This document shows positions 1-10,512 of a stretch of 64,000 nucleotides of DNA, one piece after another. The translations under genes and the position numbers were made by a program. The notes beneath the pieces are model-generated. The model was not told the DNA's origin, did no database searches, and saw only the letters and a program-made list of their open reading frames with translations. Source of the stretch: Legionella quinlivanii (lineage in GTDB: Bacteria; Pseudomonadota; Gammaproteobacteria; Legionellales; Legionellaceae); NCBI RefSeq assembly GCF_003265995.1, contig NZ_MVJN01000003.1, positions 124,001 through 188,000 on the forward strand, given 5' to 3'. Position 1 is the stretch's first letter; every line of letters starts with the position of its first letter.

Positions 1-2
1 GC

Positions 3-347
3 ATCCTTATTTTATTGCCTTTAGGAATTATACTGCTTAAATTGCTCTATGATCGTTATCAGTCAAGAACGTCTAACCCTGGCGCAACCCAGGAAGTCAA
101 TCCGTTACAATATGAAGAAAGTCTCATTAAAGCCGAGGACTCACTGGCGGTTATTGCTGGCTATGTCAGCGCTTATGGTGATGAAGACGAAAAGGCTGTT
201 CTCGAAGAGTTTAGCGACACCGCTAACAGGTTAAAATCCCGGCAGAAAGCGATGCACTATGATCAAAACGCATTGGAGAGCTTGCTGGAAGAGTTAAATG
301 ACTTTATCCAGGACCACCGCCTTGCAAATAGCAGCCCTAAAACTTAG
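3..347 (+). CDS. Membrane-anchored small protein, 5' truncated
   Basis: The reading frame is open from the first bases of the window and ends in TAG at 345-347; the true start lies upstream. The visible N-terminus reads ILILLPLGIILLKLLY, which looks like the end of a transmembrane helix. It is followed by about 95 hydrophilic residues rich in Glu, Asp and Leu that are probably helical. A TTG at 15 lies inside the hydrophobic stretch and is unlikely to be the start. I do not recognise the family. It converges on the kinase-like gene on the minus strand, whose stop is only 30 bases away. Confidence 0.6.
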   Translation: MLILLPLGIILLKLLYDRYQSRTSNPGATQEVNPLQYEESLIKAEDSLAVIAGYVSAYGDEDEKAVLEEFSDTANRLKSRQKAMHYDQNALESLLEELNDFIQDHRLANSSPKT

Positions 348-376
348 GGCGTGCTTTAAGTTCTGGCAGGAAAGAG

Positions 377-3235
377 TCAGGAACAACTGAGTGCTGATAC
401 TGGGTTCTGGCCAGATTTCGCCCCATTTTTTTCAGTTTCACCAAGGGCTTTACCCAGCGAAGGAGGTGCTTTTGATACAGGCGGTTGCACCACTGTTTTG
501 TCTTTAGACAATTTACGTAAATCATCAAGAAACTTGTGAGTAATATCTGCACTTTTCATTGGTCGAACCGAATCATAAGCACCAAAGGTCTCTAACTCGT
601 TATCAGTCTCCGATATCTTAAAATCCGTCGAGCTGGCATTGCTACCATGTTTTACAGCCCGTTCATGGACAGCATACTTGCTTTGCATATCTGCCAGAAT
701 TGCTTTTACCAATATCGAATTGAGCGAACCATCATTAATTGCACCGTTAGTTAAAATCATCGCCAGAATATTGCTGCGTGAATAGCCGAATTTCTTATCA
801 AAATACGTGGGTACTTCCTGATCCCTAACTTTCGTTGTTACAAAAAAGCTCGCAAACTGTGCTCCAATACTGGCCGGTTCAAGATACTTTTTGACACAAT
901 CATCAATAAACTTTCGGAAAGCCTCCTCGGTTTTAAACGAGTCTACCCATTTGTACATGGCATTATGAAAATTAGAAACAGCACTTACACTTCGACTGTG
1001 AATAAATTTTTCATTGGTTCTGGAGTAGGTCATAATTCGCTGTGTGTATGCAGCACTGTTAAATACTTTTGTATTGATGGCATGTCTGACACTGGCAAGA
1101 TTGCAACCCACCTCGTCCTGAAAATCGACAAGCATGCTGTTAATCAGATTATTGACCAGATGGGTATTCAGAGAAGTAGTCTCATGGCCGCCCTCGCTAA
1201 AAATCCAGGCCAGTTTTTCAGAGCCTTTCAGGCGAGTCGTTTTGATATAATTCAATACACTGGTTGCACGGTAACGATTAGTGAACCAGCTGAAAGTGCC
1301 AGGGGTATAATTACGCTCAATAATCTCCGCTATAAAATTAGTTAAAGCCGAATCACCATTCTTCCCGCTAATCTCATCCTGCTCATCCGCCCAGGCAAAT
1401 AATTGCTTAAAGCAAGCATCCATGACCTGCGGATCGACATGCGATTTTAATTTAATATTGGATTGTGTTTCTTTGTTACCGTACAAAGGCAAATCATCTC
1501 GACTGATGTATCTCGACCACTTCATGATCGGTTTATATCGGTCTATTTTATCCAGTATATTGGTAAAATCGGTCGCTTTACCTGTAGTTCCCAAATGATC
1601 CAGGATGCTCTTTTCATGCTTATTAACGGTGTCTTGCATCCTCTCGAGAAAAACCGCATTCGTTCTTTCGCTTAAATTAAGAAGATCAGTACGAAAATAA
1701 GTATCCGCTATGTCGTGAAGCTCTTTGTGGAATGCCCTGATTTCCTGTAAGGCAAGATATTCAGGATTATCTGGTCTGCAATTGACGCTGATCTTCGATA
1801 AGTCAGTAGCCTTTGACAGCAGTTGCCAGGACTCTGTTGCAGTGGACTTATCCAATTCCGGCAAATTATCGTCAATGGAAGGCAATGTTTGCTGGCTAAG
1901 CTGGGTAATAATTGATCTTTCCAAATTATCCAGGCCCAGCAAAATTTGATTCACATGAGGCAAAAATGAATCTCGCCAGATTTTATGGAAACGTTTGGAA
2001 ATTTTCTCGTCATCATATTTACAGAGATCACTCATGCAATAGGCTGGACACATAGCCTCCATCTTTTTGAGTTTTTCAAGAGGCTCATCCGTCGCAGTAA
2101 GCTTTCGTTTCTGAATTTCCTGTATTAACCGGGAATGGTTTTCCACAGCTTCTGCAGTCTTCTTGTTTTGAGCTGCAGTCCATTCTTTGATACGCTGGAC
2201 AACCTTGGGCTTTTTCTCCAGAAATGTATTAAAACTGGGAACCTTAAGCTGCCTTCTGTTGGCTTCACTCCCAGGATACCCTACTACCGCACGGTATAAT
2301 TCATCATACTCCTCCTGAGTCACCGCAAGCATGTGATTAACAAATGATTCTTTATCCGTGGTTGCATTAAACAGCTTACTGTTTGCCGCCTCCAGATCCT
2401 CTATTTTTTTTCCGGAAAGACTTCGATAATCCAATGGCTCATCGCCAAGGTATTCGGTGAGGCGCGACCGTAACACATCAGGATCATAAGTTAATAGTTC
2501 ATAGGTAAACGCCTCAAACATCTGCTCTTTAAATTCTTCACTACCTGCAAGATCACGAAAAGCAGTGGTTGAGCGGTATTTTTTTAATAAATTAAAATTT
2601 TCGGGATAACTATTGGCAGGCCAATGCGTTCTTCCCTCTACAACGGGTAAATCAGCAATTTGCGCGCTGGTAACACGAACCACATCCGGGTTGGTTACCA
2701 TATCGATAGCTCTTGGCCCGCGAATGATTTTACTATAGCGGTCATGGCACATATCAAAATCAATACCACCAAACAGGCTAAGATTGTCCGGATGTCTGTC
2801 TTCATCCCCGATGCGCAGCCAGGCGGCAATTTGTCTTGCGACATTTTTCTCCAGCAAGGTCTGCATTGACGGGTCGACCCACATTTTCTCGATGGCGTCA
2901 GTCGGCACATCATCCGTTATTTTAAGCAGAGGCTTATAGTTTGGAAGATCAAATGAAACCGTACCCACAATCTGGCCGTCGCGATAAACCAGTCGCTCCT
3001 CAGCCATAAACTCACCCATCGACAGGCGCAGAGACACACTACTCGCTACAGAATATTTTGCCAGCAAGACTGGATAAAGCTCATTATCAACTGGCTTGAA
3101 AAACCCTTTCTTGATTGAACCATCAGTGTCCAGAAATTCAACGCGGCTTATCGTATGACCAGAAGTTGGAACGGGCGTTCCTGAGGTGGTAAATGTTAAC
3201 TGATTGTGTTGAAAGGCCTTCAATGGCAGCGACAT
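377..3235 (-). CDS. PI3/PI4-kinase-like Dot/Icm effector candidate (MavQ-like)
   Basis: This is a 952-residue protein whose first 170 residues carry the hallmarks of the phosphatidylinositol-kinase / HipA-like atypical kinase fold. These are a candidate ATP-binding lysine in KGFFKPV (about K47), a catalytic loop GDEDRHPDN (about 143-151) and a metal-binding GIDFDM (about 157-162). The remaining ~780 residues are mainly charged helices with no family I can name. L. pneumophila has a PI 3-kinase effector, MavQ (lpg2975), in the same chromosomal neighbourhood (some kb from the atp operon and LegP), so this is probably a MavQ-type lipid kinase secreted into the host cell; that identity is inference. 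The ATG at 3235 is preceded by AAGGATGAG. The C-terminus (GETEKNGAKSGQNPVSALSCS) is polar with small residues, compatible with a Dot/Icm signal. Confidence 0.7.
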   Translation of the reverse strand: MSLPLKAFQHNQLTFTTSGTPVPTSGHTISRVEFLDTDGSIKKGFFKPVDNELYPVLLAKYSVASSVSLRLSMGEFMAEERLVYRDGQIVGTVSFDLPNYKPLLKITDDVPTDAIEKMWVDPSMQTLLEKNVARQIAAWLRIGDEDRHPDNLSLFGGIDFDMCHDRYSKIIRGPRAIDMVTNPDVVRVTSAQIADLPVVEGRTHWPANSYPENFNLLKKYRSTTAFRDLAGSEEFKEQMFEAFTYELLTYDPDVLRSRLTEYLGDEPLDYRSLSGKKIEDLEAANSKLFNATTDKESFVNHMLAVTQEEYDELYRAVVGYPGSEANRRQLKVPSFNTFLEKKPKVVQRIKEWTAAQNKKTAEAVENHSRLIQEIQKRKLTATDEPLEKLKKMEAMCPAYCMSDLCKYDDEKISKRFHKIWRDSFLPHVNQILLGLDNLERSIITQLSQQTLPSIDDNLPELDKSTATESWQLLSKATDLSKISVNCRPDNPEYLALQEIRAFHKELHDIADTYFRTDLLNLSERTNAVFLERMQDTVNKHEKSILDHLGTTGKATDFTNILDKIDRYKPIMKWSRYISRDDLPLYGNKETQSNIKLKSHVDPQVMDACFKQLFAWADEQDEISGKNGDSALTNFIAEIIERNYTPGTFSWFTNRYRATSVLNYIKTTRLKGSEKLAWIFSEGGHETTSLNTHLVNNLINSMLVDFQDEVGCNLASVRHAINTKVFNSAAYTQRIMTYSRTNEKFIHSRSVSAVSNFHNAMYKWVDSFKTEEAFRKFIDDCVKKYLEPASIGAQFASFFVTTKVRDQEVPTYFDKKFGYSRSNILAMILTNGAINDGSLNSILVKAILADMQSKYAVHERAVKHGSNASSTDFKISETDNELETFGAYDSVRPMKSADITHKFLDDLRKLSKDKTVVQPPVSKAPPSLGKALGETEKNGAKSGQNPVSALSCS

Positions 3236-3483
3236 GGCTCATCCTTAAAATTTCTGTGCAATGCAGAATATTCATATTAAGCAGAAATCTTGCCAGAATT
3301 CAATAGTAGATTGCTTATTAATTAACCTTATGTAGGGTGTTCCAGAATCAGAGTGCAAAAAAAGATCAAGCTAAGATTGAAATTTATTCAACCCAGGAAT
3401 AATTGTATGAATAATAAGGATTTCGTGCGGCAACAGTGTTTATAACAGATGAAGAAGGAATCCATTTTCTCTACAATTTATTC

Positions 3484-3625
3484 GCAACTCCCCCTAAGTA
3501 CGTCATCCTGAGCGTAGCGAAGGATCTTAGACTGCTTGGAACTGAGCCAGATTCAGGAGATCCTTCGCTACGCTCAGGATGACGTATCGGGGGAGGTTAC
3601 GAATAAGACGTACTGGGGAGTTACA
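3484..3625. repeat. Long perfect inverted repeat (28-bp arms), intergenic
   Basis: Arms at 3500-3527 and 3558-3585 are exact reverse complements; the left arm begins ACGTCATCCTGAGCGTAGCG and the loop is 30 bases. Weaker outer arms follow: AACTCCCC near 3486 matches the complement of GGGGAGTT near 3615. The unit sits between two minus-strand effector-like genes and takes up most of the last third of a 385-base gap. The rest of the gap (3236-3483) is AT-rich with nothing recognisable. It resembles the inverted repeat at 17695-17778 in layout and wording (GTCATC...GATCT) and is probably a non-autonomous interspersed repeat. Confidence 0.85.
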
Positions 3626-6560
3626 TTTTATTCTGAGTATTCTCTGAAGATGACTCAATTTCATCTCTTACCTTTTTACTTACCGTTTGTGCTGTTTCCC
3701 TTGAACGCGGAGTGCTGAAAAATGTCCAGTTTCCGGTGTGTCTATGGTGAATCAGGTTTGGTATGCCAATCAGCAAGATACTAAAAAAGTTTGCAATAAT
3801 CCTCATTCCCTGACGATAGGCTTTACGGCTATCACCTTCAAGAGCATCAAGCAATGGCTTTTCAGCTTTTTCCAGACGCTTGTTTAGCTCCTCCCTGGTC
3901 CTTGGACTGGCGTCTCCGGTCAGGCTGTCATGTAAAATGCCATACAGCGCTTTTCGATAGTCAGCTTCATGAGATAGCATCTTCTGGTATTTTTGAGGAT
4001 TGTTCTTTTCAAGACGCTTGCGCATCTGCTCGCACTGTTCTTCAATAAACATTGCAATTCTGAAAAACTTTTGACTGGTGGCATCTTGCCCTTTTAATAA
4101 ATCCAGTGTTTTTTGCTCAAGTTGCAAGCTTTCCAGATGTTTTAGTGTGGTCATTTGTACATGCATCTGAGAGAGGGGCTTGGCTAATTTCTTTTTAGCA
4201 TCAGTGTCCGGCTGTAAATTATCCAGGGTACTCGCAGTAATGGCTGTAAATGCCTCTTCTATCAACAGTTTTTGGCCGGAAGGAGGTAATTTATTAGAAA
4301 ATATTTCTCTCAGAAGCACTTTAAAGTCATGAGATTTTACATCGCTTCCCACTGCCAGACTTGAGTAACGTAAATTTCCAGGTACAGCACGCTGCAAATT
4401 GGCGATTAACTGCCTCTGCAGCTGGGCCTCTGGTTTCAAAAGCTCATGGCTCAATAAGTTGTTTCGGGCAAGATTCACAGCGGCCTGCAGGAAACACTTG
4501 CGCATTTCAGCATTAGGTTCTGCCTGAACCGCAGTTTGCAGCTCTGCGGAAAAAGGCAAAAGCAGGTTCTGAATGTCATTTGCAGTATAGGGCACGCTAT
4601 GGTCCTGAAATAGGCTCATCAACTGGTGCTTTTCGGGATCGATACCGATGGCCATGATATCAGCTGCGCCTATCCCTTTGTCGAACAGCCGCATTAATTG
4701 CTCTGCCAATTGGGGATAGACTTGCAATTGATCAACTAAGCTAATGAGATTAGCTTCTTGTGTTTCATGTCTTAGAAGAAACTGCAATAAACGAATCTGC
4801 GGCTCATTCTTTAATCGCGGCAATACAGCCAGCGGATTATCGCCGGGATAAACAAGATAACATTGTGCAAGTGACGCCATTGCCTTTTCATTTCTGGGCC
4901 CGGTTTCCAGAATCTTCGGCTTGATCTCTTCCAAAAATACCTGGGTTTTTTGCAGGTGGTCAGCTAAGTCTTTTCCTTTCAGCGCATTGATTTCAACCAT
5001 GCGTTTTAACAGGCGTAAATAGTCAATATTGTTCTGATTGGCATAGAAATGATCAAACTGTCCCTGGTTACTTAACCATAGCATAATACTCACTTTGGCA
5101 ATCTTGTCCTGGTCCGGTGAGCTTAATTCGCTAATGAAGGGTTTCAATCGCTCAAACTGTGCAGGTTCAAGCAGTAATTCAGTGTAGGTTTCAATCCCGT
5201 TTTTTTGCAAGAGGTGGATTGCCTGATGAAGCTCTTGATCGTCTGCGATGCTATAAAACTGATCTCGCTCCATTGTCGTGGGCTGACTAGCCAGCACTGA
5301 AGGCAAATAATAGCAGCCGTGCATTTTATCGAGATAAAACTGCAGATCATTTTCTCCATCACGAAGACGGTTTAAAATCACTTTTGCTTCACTATCATTG
5401 CGAATACTGTGCAGACAATTCTGTATCAGCGAGGATTTACTCGAACGAAGAAATGCGGCGATTATGGTTTCCTTGGTTGAGCTACTCAGGCTTTTATCCA
5501 GGGAGGACCAAAGTGTTTTAACCTGATTACAATTTTCGCGGATCTCATCTGCAGTCTTGCCCAGCATGTTCTCTTTTATATAGCTACTCAGCGCTGGAAG
5601 AAAAGCAGCTGTGGAGTAGCCGGAATATAAATGAGACAGATTGGTAGAGTCTAAAAATAATAATAAAACCCCTCGCTGGGTCGCTAGAGTCTTATTACTT
5701 AATTTAGTCAGCGCAGCCAGTTGCTGATAAAACGGATTTTCCTTCCTAAGGCACTTTTGCATTGAGGCAACGCTTCGATATCCGACCAGGCCAAGCTCTT
5801 TAATTGCCTTCAAGCCCGGATTAGCAAGTGCTTTATCGACATTAGCCTGCAAACTGTCTAATAATTCTCTATTCTCCTCATAGCCCCCTCTATCACTTGC
5901 CAATTGCGTGAACTGTTCGATGATATCGCTATCAGGGTGAACTTTTCCATTTCTCAGAAAGATAGCCTGCAGGATATTACGTACCAATGGATTGTGAATA
6001 ATGGGTGCGTCCTCAGTCCCTATCAATGGGGCCGCTCCGGCTTCAACGGAGCTTACATGGATGTTGGCAGCTGAATTCACTACTTTAGGTTCAAAGCTGC
6101 TCATAAAAAGGACTTCTCGTTCCTCAGGTTTTTTATTGGTGTTTTTAATGATACCGGCTAACCATTGGCCAGGATCATCCTTCCGATATTCAAGATGGAA
6201 CGCAGCAAGTTGCCCATCTTTATCAACAAAACCGAAGTCTATCGATGCCAGCTTATTGTTGGCAAAATTCTCAGGATCTTCCTCTGCCTTTTTCAAAGGA
6301 TGTTCATATACATTGGCACCGAACAGCATCTTTAATACCGCGCCAAACATGTTACCCTGGGTATAAAACTCATGATCGCTTTTTTCGGAATCCTTCCATG
6401 TTTGAAGGTGGAGCAGGCATTCCTCAAGAGTACCCATAAAAGTAGAGCGCTCGAAATCGGGCTCGAGGGTTGAAATATTTGTTCCACCTCCAAGTACGAA
6501 ATCGCTTCCGAAGGCGGTGAACACTTCTTTATAGGTTCCTCTAATCAGATATGGAGGCAT
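3621..6560 (-). CDS. Large protein of unknown function, effector candidate
   Basis: A 979-residue protein I cannot assign to a family. It is almost entirely helical in character, with many Leu/Gln/Glu repeats in the middle (about 200-880) and no enzymatic motif that I can see. Near the C-terminus a hydrophobic stretch, IIANFFSILLIGIPNLI (about 930-946), is followed by HHRHTGNWTFFSTPRSRETAQT. I recall a similar hydrophobic plus TG-FF-R tail on other large Legionella proteins, though I cannot verify this. The last residues (RDEIESSSENTQNKM) are rich in Glu, Ser and Asn, like Dot/Icm secretion signals. Only a weak ribosome-binding site precedes the ATG at 6560. It lies next to the kinase-like candidate on the same strand, separated by a repeat, so co-transcription is doubtful. 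Confidence 0.65.
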   Translation of the reverse strand: MPPYLIRGTYKEVFTAFGSDFVLGGGTNISTLEPDFERSTFMGTLEECLLHLQTWKDSEKSDHEFYTQGNMFGAVLKMLFGANVYEHPLKKAEEDPENFANNKLASIDFGFVDKDGQLAAFHLEYRKDDPGQWLAGIIKNTNKKPEEREVLFMSSFEPKVVNSAANIHVSSVEAGAAPLIGTEDAPIIHNPLVRNILQAIFLRNGKVHPDSDIIEQFTQLASDRGGYEENRELLDSLQANVDKALANPGLKAIKELGLVGYRSVASMQKCLRKENPFYQQLAALTKLSNKTLATQRGVLLLFLDSTNLSHLYSGYSTAAFLPALSSYIKENMLGKTADEIRENCNQVKTLWSSLDKSLSSSTKETIIAAFLRSSKSSLIQNCLHSIRNDSEAKVILNRLRDGENDLQFYLDKMHGCYYLPSVLASQPTTMERDQFYSIADDQELHQAIHLLQKNGIETYTELLLEPAQFERLKPFISELSSPDQDKIAKVSIMLWLSNQGQFDHFYANQNNIDYLRLLKRMVEINALKGKDLADHLQKTQVFLEEIKPKILETGPRNEKAMASLAQCYLVYPGDNPLAVLPRLKNEPQIRLLQFLLRHETQEANLISLVDQLQVYPQLAEQLMRLFDKGIGAADIMAIGIDPEKHQLMSLFQDHSVPYTANDIQNLLLPFSAELQTAVQAEPNAEMRKCFLQAAVNLARNNLLSHELLKPEAQLQRQLIANLQRAVPGNLRYSSLAVGSDVKSHDFKVLLREIFSNKLPPSGQKLLIEEAFTAITASTLDNLQPDTDAKKKLAKPLSQMHVQMTTLKHLESLQLEQKTLDLLKGQDATSQKFFRIAMFIEEQCEQMRKRLEKNNPQKYQKMLSHEADYRKALYGILHDSLTGDASPRTREELNKRLEKAEKPLLDALEGDSRKAYRQGMRIIANFFSILLIGIPNLIHHRHTGNWTFFSTPRSRETAQTVSKKVRDEIESSSENTQNKM

Positions 6561-6673
6561 CGCTATTGGCCACTAGTAATTAAATAAACTATGATTATAC
6601 TCTTATTTAAGTACAAATACTGATAATACAGTGTAAATATTGTTACTATTTGAATAATTTATTGTAAAAATTT

Positions 6674-7525
6674 ATGAATTTTAATCTTATTGGCTGTGGC
6701 CGTCTTGGAAAACAACTCGCTTTTGCCCTTATTTGTTCAGGGCAAGGCAAATTGCACTCTGTGTATAATAAGCACTATGAATCTGCCGTGAACTCCGTCA
6801 GTTTACTGGGCGAGGGAGATGCGATTAGTGAATTACAGGCGCTTTCCCGCGCGAGTCTGCATTTCATTACCACTCCTGACTCAGTAATCCCGGAAATTGT
6901 CCAACAGCTGCAGCATTATGAGCCTATTCTCAAAGGCTCTGCCATTATCCATTGCAGCGGCGTATTATCATCGGCCATTTTATCCCCCTTGCGTGCTCTG
7001 GGCTGTCATATTGCGTGTATTCATCCATTAAAACCTTTTCCTCATCAGGCGCTCAATGCAGAAATTTTTAAAGATTGTTATTGCAGTATTGAGGGAGATG
7101 AAAAAGCGGTAGAAATTATTTCACCCTTATTTGTAAATCTTGGCGCTAAATTATTCAGCATTGAGGCAAGTCAAAAAATGCTTTATCACAGCGCTGCTGC
7201 AATTGCCTCAAATTATCTGGTGACACTTGCCCATGCAGCTGAACAATGTATGCGTGAGGCAGGGGTTGAAAAAGAAATGGCAAAGGAAATTATTGTTTCC
7301 CTGATGCAAAACAGCCTGTTTAATGTCCGCAATGCAAAGGATTTACCTCATGCATTAACTGGCCCAATCGCTCGTGGTGACGAAGAAACGATACGCCAGC
7401 ACCTGCAATCTATGCTCGATCCGGTGATTGAATCATTCTATCGTAAAGCAGGGCTGGCTACTTTGGCATTCGCGCCCTTATCAGAAGAAAAGAAAAAGAG
7501 TCTGCGATCGATATTGGAGGACTAG
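6674..7525 (+). CDS. Rossmann-like DUF2520 protein
   Basis: The 283-residue protein starts with a dinucleotide-binding motif (NLIGCGRLGKQLA, residues 4-16), followed by a Rossmann-type half containing HFITTPDSVIPEI and the conserved stretch HCSGVLSS...IHPLKPF. The C-terminal half is helical (KMLYHSAAAIASNYLVTLAHAAEQ), as in the DUF2520 family related to NADP-dependent reductases such as pyrroline-5-carboxylate reductase. The substrate is unknown. It is transcribed alone on the plus strand between two minus-strand blocks. Little ribosome-binding sequence is visible before the ATG at 6674. Confidence 0.8.
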   Translation: MNFNLIGCGRLGKQLAFALICSGQGKLHSVYNKHYESAVNSVSLLGEGDAISELQALSRASLHFITTPDSVIPEIVQQLQHYEPILKGSAIIHCSGVLSSAILSPLRALGCHIACIHPLKPFPHQALNAEIFKDCYCSIEGDEKAVEIISPLFVNLGAKLFSIEASQKMLYHSAAAIASNYLVTLAHAAEQCMREAGVEKEMAKEIIVSLMQNSLFNVRNAKDLPHALTGPIARGDEETIRQHLQSMLDPVIESFYRKAGLATLAFAPLSEEKKKSLRSILED

Positions 7526-7547
7526 CGTTGAAACAGTCAAAAGGCTT

Positions 7548-8006
7548 TCATTTAACATACTGTTTGCTCTTCACATATAGGACTTTTTTTACTGTAGCAA
7601 CCATCTGTTTAGCCTCATCATAAATCGTGACTGTAAAAACCGGATTTATTTTTCCTTTGGTTAAGGCTTCCTGGCGAATTTGCTCAATCTCTTCATCGCT
7701 TAATTTGAACTCGGCAAATACCCTGCCTTTTCCTGGACTGAGATACTGAATTTCACCTTGCTGATCCCAGACAATAAAATCCTTGCCCAGCCGTTGTAAG
7801 AGCATAAGCATAAAAAAGGGATCGGTCATCGAAAACAGGCTGCCGCCAAAATGAACCCCTACATAGTTTTGATTATACCAGCGTAATTTAAGCGATACCC
7901 GAATGTAACTATAATCAGCCTTTATTTCATCAACGTGAATCCCAGCGCCCCAGAAGGGAGGCCAGAGATTCATAATCCAGCGTAATTTGCGGGCGGTAAG
8001 TTTCAT
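7548..8006 (-). CDS. DUF4442 hotdog-fold protein
   Basis: A 152-residue protein with the hotdog-thioesterase pattern of DUF4442: an N-terminal [22 protein letters not shown] segment, then the [22 protein letters not shown] helix, then beta strands ending [11 protein letters not shown]. Family members are thought to be acyl-CoA or acyl-ACP thioesterase-like proteins, but no substrate is established here. Its ATG overlaps the parC stop by four bases (ATGA), so it is translationally coupled to parC and probably its last operon member. Confidence 0.78.
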   Translation of the reverse strand: MKLTARKLRWIMNLWPPFWGAGIHVDEIKADYSYIRVSLKLRWYNQNYVGVHFGGSLFSMTDPFFMLMLLQRLGKDFIVWDQQGEIQYLSPGKGRVFAEFKLSDEEIEQIRQEALTKGKINPVFTVTIYDEAKQMVATVKKVLYVKSKQYVK

Positions 8007-10258
8007 ACTGCGGTCTCGTTCGACCGAATCACTTCGAGAGAAGTGACTGCCTGCAATCCACGCGGCAAGCGGTTACCGCGGCGTCCGCGCTCAGCACGAT
8101 AATGATTCAGATCGACCGGCTTAAGGGTAAAATGTCTTTTTCCTGCATGAACAGTTAACTGATCGGCTTCACAAAGCACTTGAAAATCAACGATGAACTC
8201 TTCCCGCGCACTTGATTTTGCACTGGGGATGCTAATCATTTTATTGCCTTTACCCTTAGTTAAAAGTGGTAATTCTTTTGCTGAAAAAATAAGCAGGCGG
8301 CCAATATTGGTCGCACAGGCAATCAGATCATTCTCTATATTATTTACCGGTCTTGGTGATAGAAGACGGCTGTTCTCAGGCAATTTGAGACAGGCCTTGC
8401 CATTGCGGTTTTTGACATACAGCTCACCAAGCTGAGTGATAAAACCATAACCCGCATCGCTGGCGAGCAGGATGTAGTTTTCTGCTTCCCCGGAAGTCAC
8501 TGCTTCGAACAGCATACCGTCTGCGGGATTTAGCTTGCCAGTCAGCGGCTCACCCTGGCCTCTGGCAGAGGGCAGCACATGTCCAGGCAAGGTATACACC
8601 TTCCCTTCACTATCAAAAAACACAACCTGCTGATTACTGCGCGCATTGGTTTGCGTCTTGAATCCATCACCTGCCTTGTAGCTCAAATCCTGGCCATTCA
8701 CATCATAGCCTTTGGCCGCCCGCACCCAACCTTTTTGCGATAAAATGACGGTGATGGGCTCATTTGGAAGGATATCCTCTTCTCTTAAGGCCTGTGAATC
8801 CTGACGCTCCATTAAAGGAGAACGTCTTAAGTCGCCATAGCTGTCGCGATCGGCTGCTATTTCAGTTTTAACCAGATTTCGCAATTTCCCTTCGTCGGCT
8901 AATAAGGCCTCGATATGATCGCGCTCTTTACATAAGTCCTTGAGCTCAGCCTGCAAGCGGATTTCCTCAAGCTTGGCCAGATGGCGCAGCTTCATTTCCA
9001 ATATCGCCTCAGCCTGCCTGTCGCTTAAAGAAAACCGCTTCATCAACGCCAGTTTAGGCTGTTCTTCCTCACGGATAATGCGAATAACCTCATCAAGGTT
9101 CAGATAGGCAATAATCAAACCCTCAAGAACATGAATGCGCTCAAGAATTTTATTCAGACGATATTGCAAACGCCGGGTTACTGTTGCCAGACGAAATACC
9201 AGCCATTCCTTCAATAAACTTAAGAGATCTTTAACCCGGGGTTTGCCATCCAGGCCAATCATATTGAAATTGACCCGATAACTGCGTTCCAAATCGGTGG
9301 TGGCAAATAAATGCGACATCAAGCCCTCAACATCGACCCGATTCGACTTGGGTATAATAACCAGGCGAGTGGGATGCTCATGATCTGACTCATCGCGCAA
9401 ATCCTCAACCATGGGTAATTTCTTTTGCTGCATTTGAGCCGCTATCTGCTCAATGACGCGCGCTCCTGATACCTGATAAGGTAAGGCATGAATAACAATC
9501 TGATGTGCTTCCACATGATAAATAGCCCGCATTTTCACTGAGCCCTGACCCGACTCATACATAGACCTTATTTGCGGTGGCGGGGTAATAATCTCAGCCT
9601 GGGTTGGGAAATCGGGGCCTTTGATATGCTGCAAAACATCATCAAGTTCTGCCTGCGGGTGTTCCAGCAGATGAATACAGGCATTGGCTACTTCAATCAG
9701 ATTATGTGGCAAAACATCAGAAGACATGCCCACGGCAATCCCGGTGGCTCCATTTAACAGCACATTGGGCAGGCGCGCTGGCAATAAAGCGGGCTCCTGC
9801 AAGCTGCCGTCAAAATTATCGACCCAATCTACAGTGCCCTGCTGTAATTCCGAGAGTAGTAATTCCGCATAATTGGAAAGCCTGGCCTCGGTATAACGCA
9901 TCGCAGCAAATGACTTGGGATCATCAGGAGAACCCCAGTTTCCCTGCCCGTCAACAAAAGGATAGCGATATGAAAAAGGTTGCGCCATCAGCACCATGGC
10001 TTCATAACAGGCCGAGTCGCCATGAGGATGGAACTTACCTAATACATCCCCTACCGTCCGCGCTGATTTTTTATGTTTGGCAGTCGCTTTCAGGCCTAAT
10101 TCAGACATCGCATAGACGATACGACGCTGAACAGGCTTCAGCCCATCCGCCAGATGAGGCAGTGCTCTATCAAGAATCACATACATTGAGTAATCGAGAT
10201 AAGCTTTCTCGGTGAACTCAGTAAGCGGCTTTTGCTCGATGTTATCAATTGCTAGCAT
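8003..10258 (-). CDS. parC: DNA topoisomerase IV subunit A
   Basis: The 751-residue ParC is the DNA-breaking and rejoining subunit of topoisomerase IV, which decatenates daughter chromosomes together with ParE. The catalytic tyrosine is Y122 in [12 protein letters not shown]. The quinolone-resistance region reads [12 protein letters not shown] with Ser82 and Glu86, corresponding to E. coli S80 and E84, so no classic resistance change is present. The C-terminal part (about 500-751) forms the DNA-wrapping beta-pinwheel. Length is typical of ParC (E. coli 752) and shorter than GyrA. It is transcribed ahead of the DUF4442 gene with a four-base overlap; parE is not in this window. Confidence 0.97.
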   Translation of the reverse strand: MLAIDNIEQKPLTEFTEKAYLDYSMYVILDRALPHLADGLKPVQRRIVYAMSELGLKATAKHKKSARTVGDVLGKFHPHGDSACYEAMVLMAQPFSYRYPFVDGQGNWGSPDDPKSFAAMRYTEARLSNYAELLLSELQQGTVDWVDNFDGSLQEPALLPARLPNVLLNGATGIAVGMSSDVLPHNLIEVANACIHLLEHPQAELDDVLQHIKGPDFPTQAEIITPPPQIRSMYESGQGSVKMRAIYHVEAHQIVIHALPYQVSGARVIEQIAAQMQQKKLPMVEDLRDESDHEHPTRLVIIPKSNRVDVEGLMSHLFATTDLERSYRVNFNMIGLDGKPRVKDLLSLLKEWLVFRLATVTRRLQYRLNKILERIHVLEGLIIAYLNLDEVIRIIREEEQPKLALMKRFSLSDRQAEAILEMKLRHLAKLEEIRLQAELKDLCKERDHIEALLADEGKLRNLVKTEIAADRDSYGDLRRSPLMERQDSQALREEDILPNEPITVILSQKGWVRAAKGYDVNGQDLSYKAGDGFKTQTNARSNQQVVFFDSEGKVYTLPGHVLPSARGQGEPLTGKLNPADGMLFEAVTSGEAENYILLASDAGYGFITQLGELYVKNRNGKACLKLPENSRLLSPRPVNNIENDLIACATNIGRLLIFSAKELPLLTKGKGNKMISIPSAKSSAREEFIVDFQVLCEADQLTVHAGKRHFTLKPVDLNHYRAERGRRGNRLPRGLQAVTSLEVIRSNETAV

Positions 10259-10377
10259 AATTAGAGTTTCTGGTTACTGTTTGAACAAATGATTATTGAC
10301 CACTATTATAGCCGGTTTAGCTTGCGCTTGATAGCTGACTCCACTTTGAGTAGAAGATGATGGGGAGGTATTGAGGG

Positions 10378-10490
10378 ATACTGCCATAAGTGAAGGAGTT
10401 TTGTCCTTCCCGCGAAGGCGGGAATCCATTTCTCAATTGGTATTATAGCTAGCTCAGAGATAGATCCCCGCCTTCGCGGGGAGGACAATT
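10378..10490. repeat. Hairpin element, family A copy 1
   Basis: The core at 10401-10490 reads TTGTCCTTCCCGCGAAGGCG... and closes with ...CCTTCGCGGGGAGGACAA, an imperfect inverted repeat. The middle, ATTTCTCAATTGGTATTATAG, matches the middle of the copies at 17578 and 39105. To the left, TACTGCCATAAG (10379-10390) is a degraded form of the outer sequence ACTGCCATTAAG seen with copies 2 and 3. It sits in the 254-base gap between atpC and parC, both minus strand, and its GC-rich stem could also help terminate atp transcription. Confidence 0.9.
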
Positions 10491-10512
10491 TAATACAAAG
10501 AGGATCTCAAAT

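Noticed and set aside
3536..3718. Small plus-strand frame at the inverted repeat
   Set aside because: It begins in the palindrome and overlaps the 3' end of the 979-residue gene on the other strand.
9706..10215. Long open frame antisense to parC
   Set aside because: It lies entirely inside parC on the other strand, has no ribosome-binding site and no family resemblance; high-GC codon use in parC explains it.
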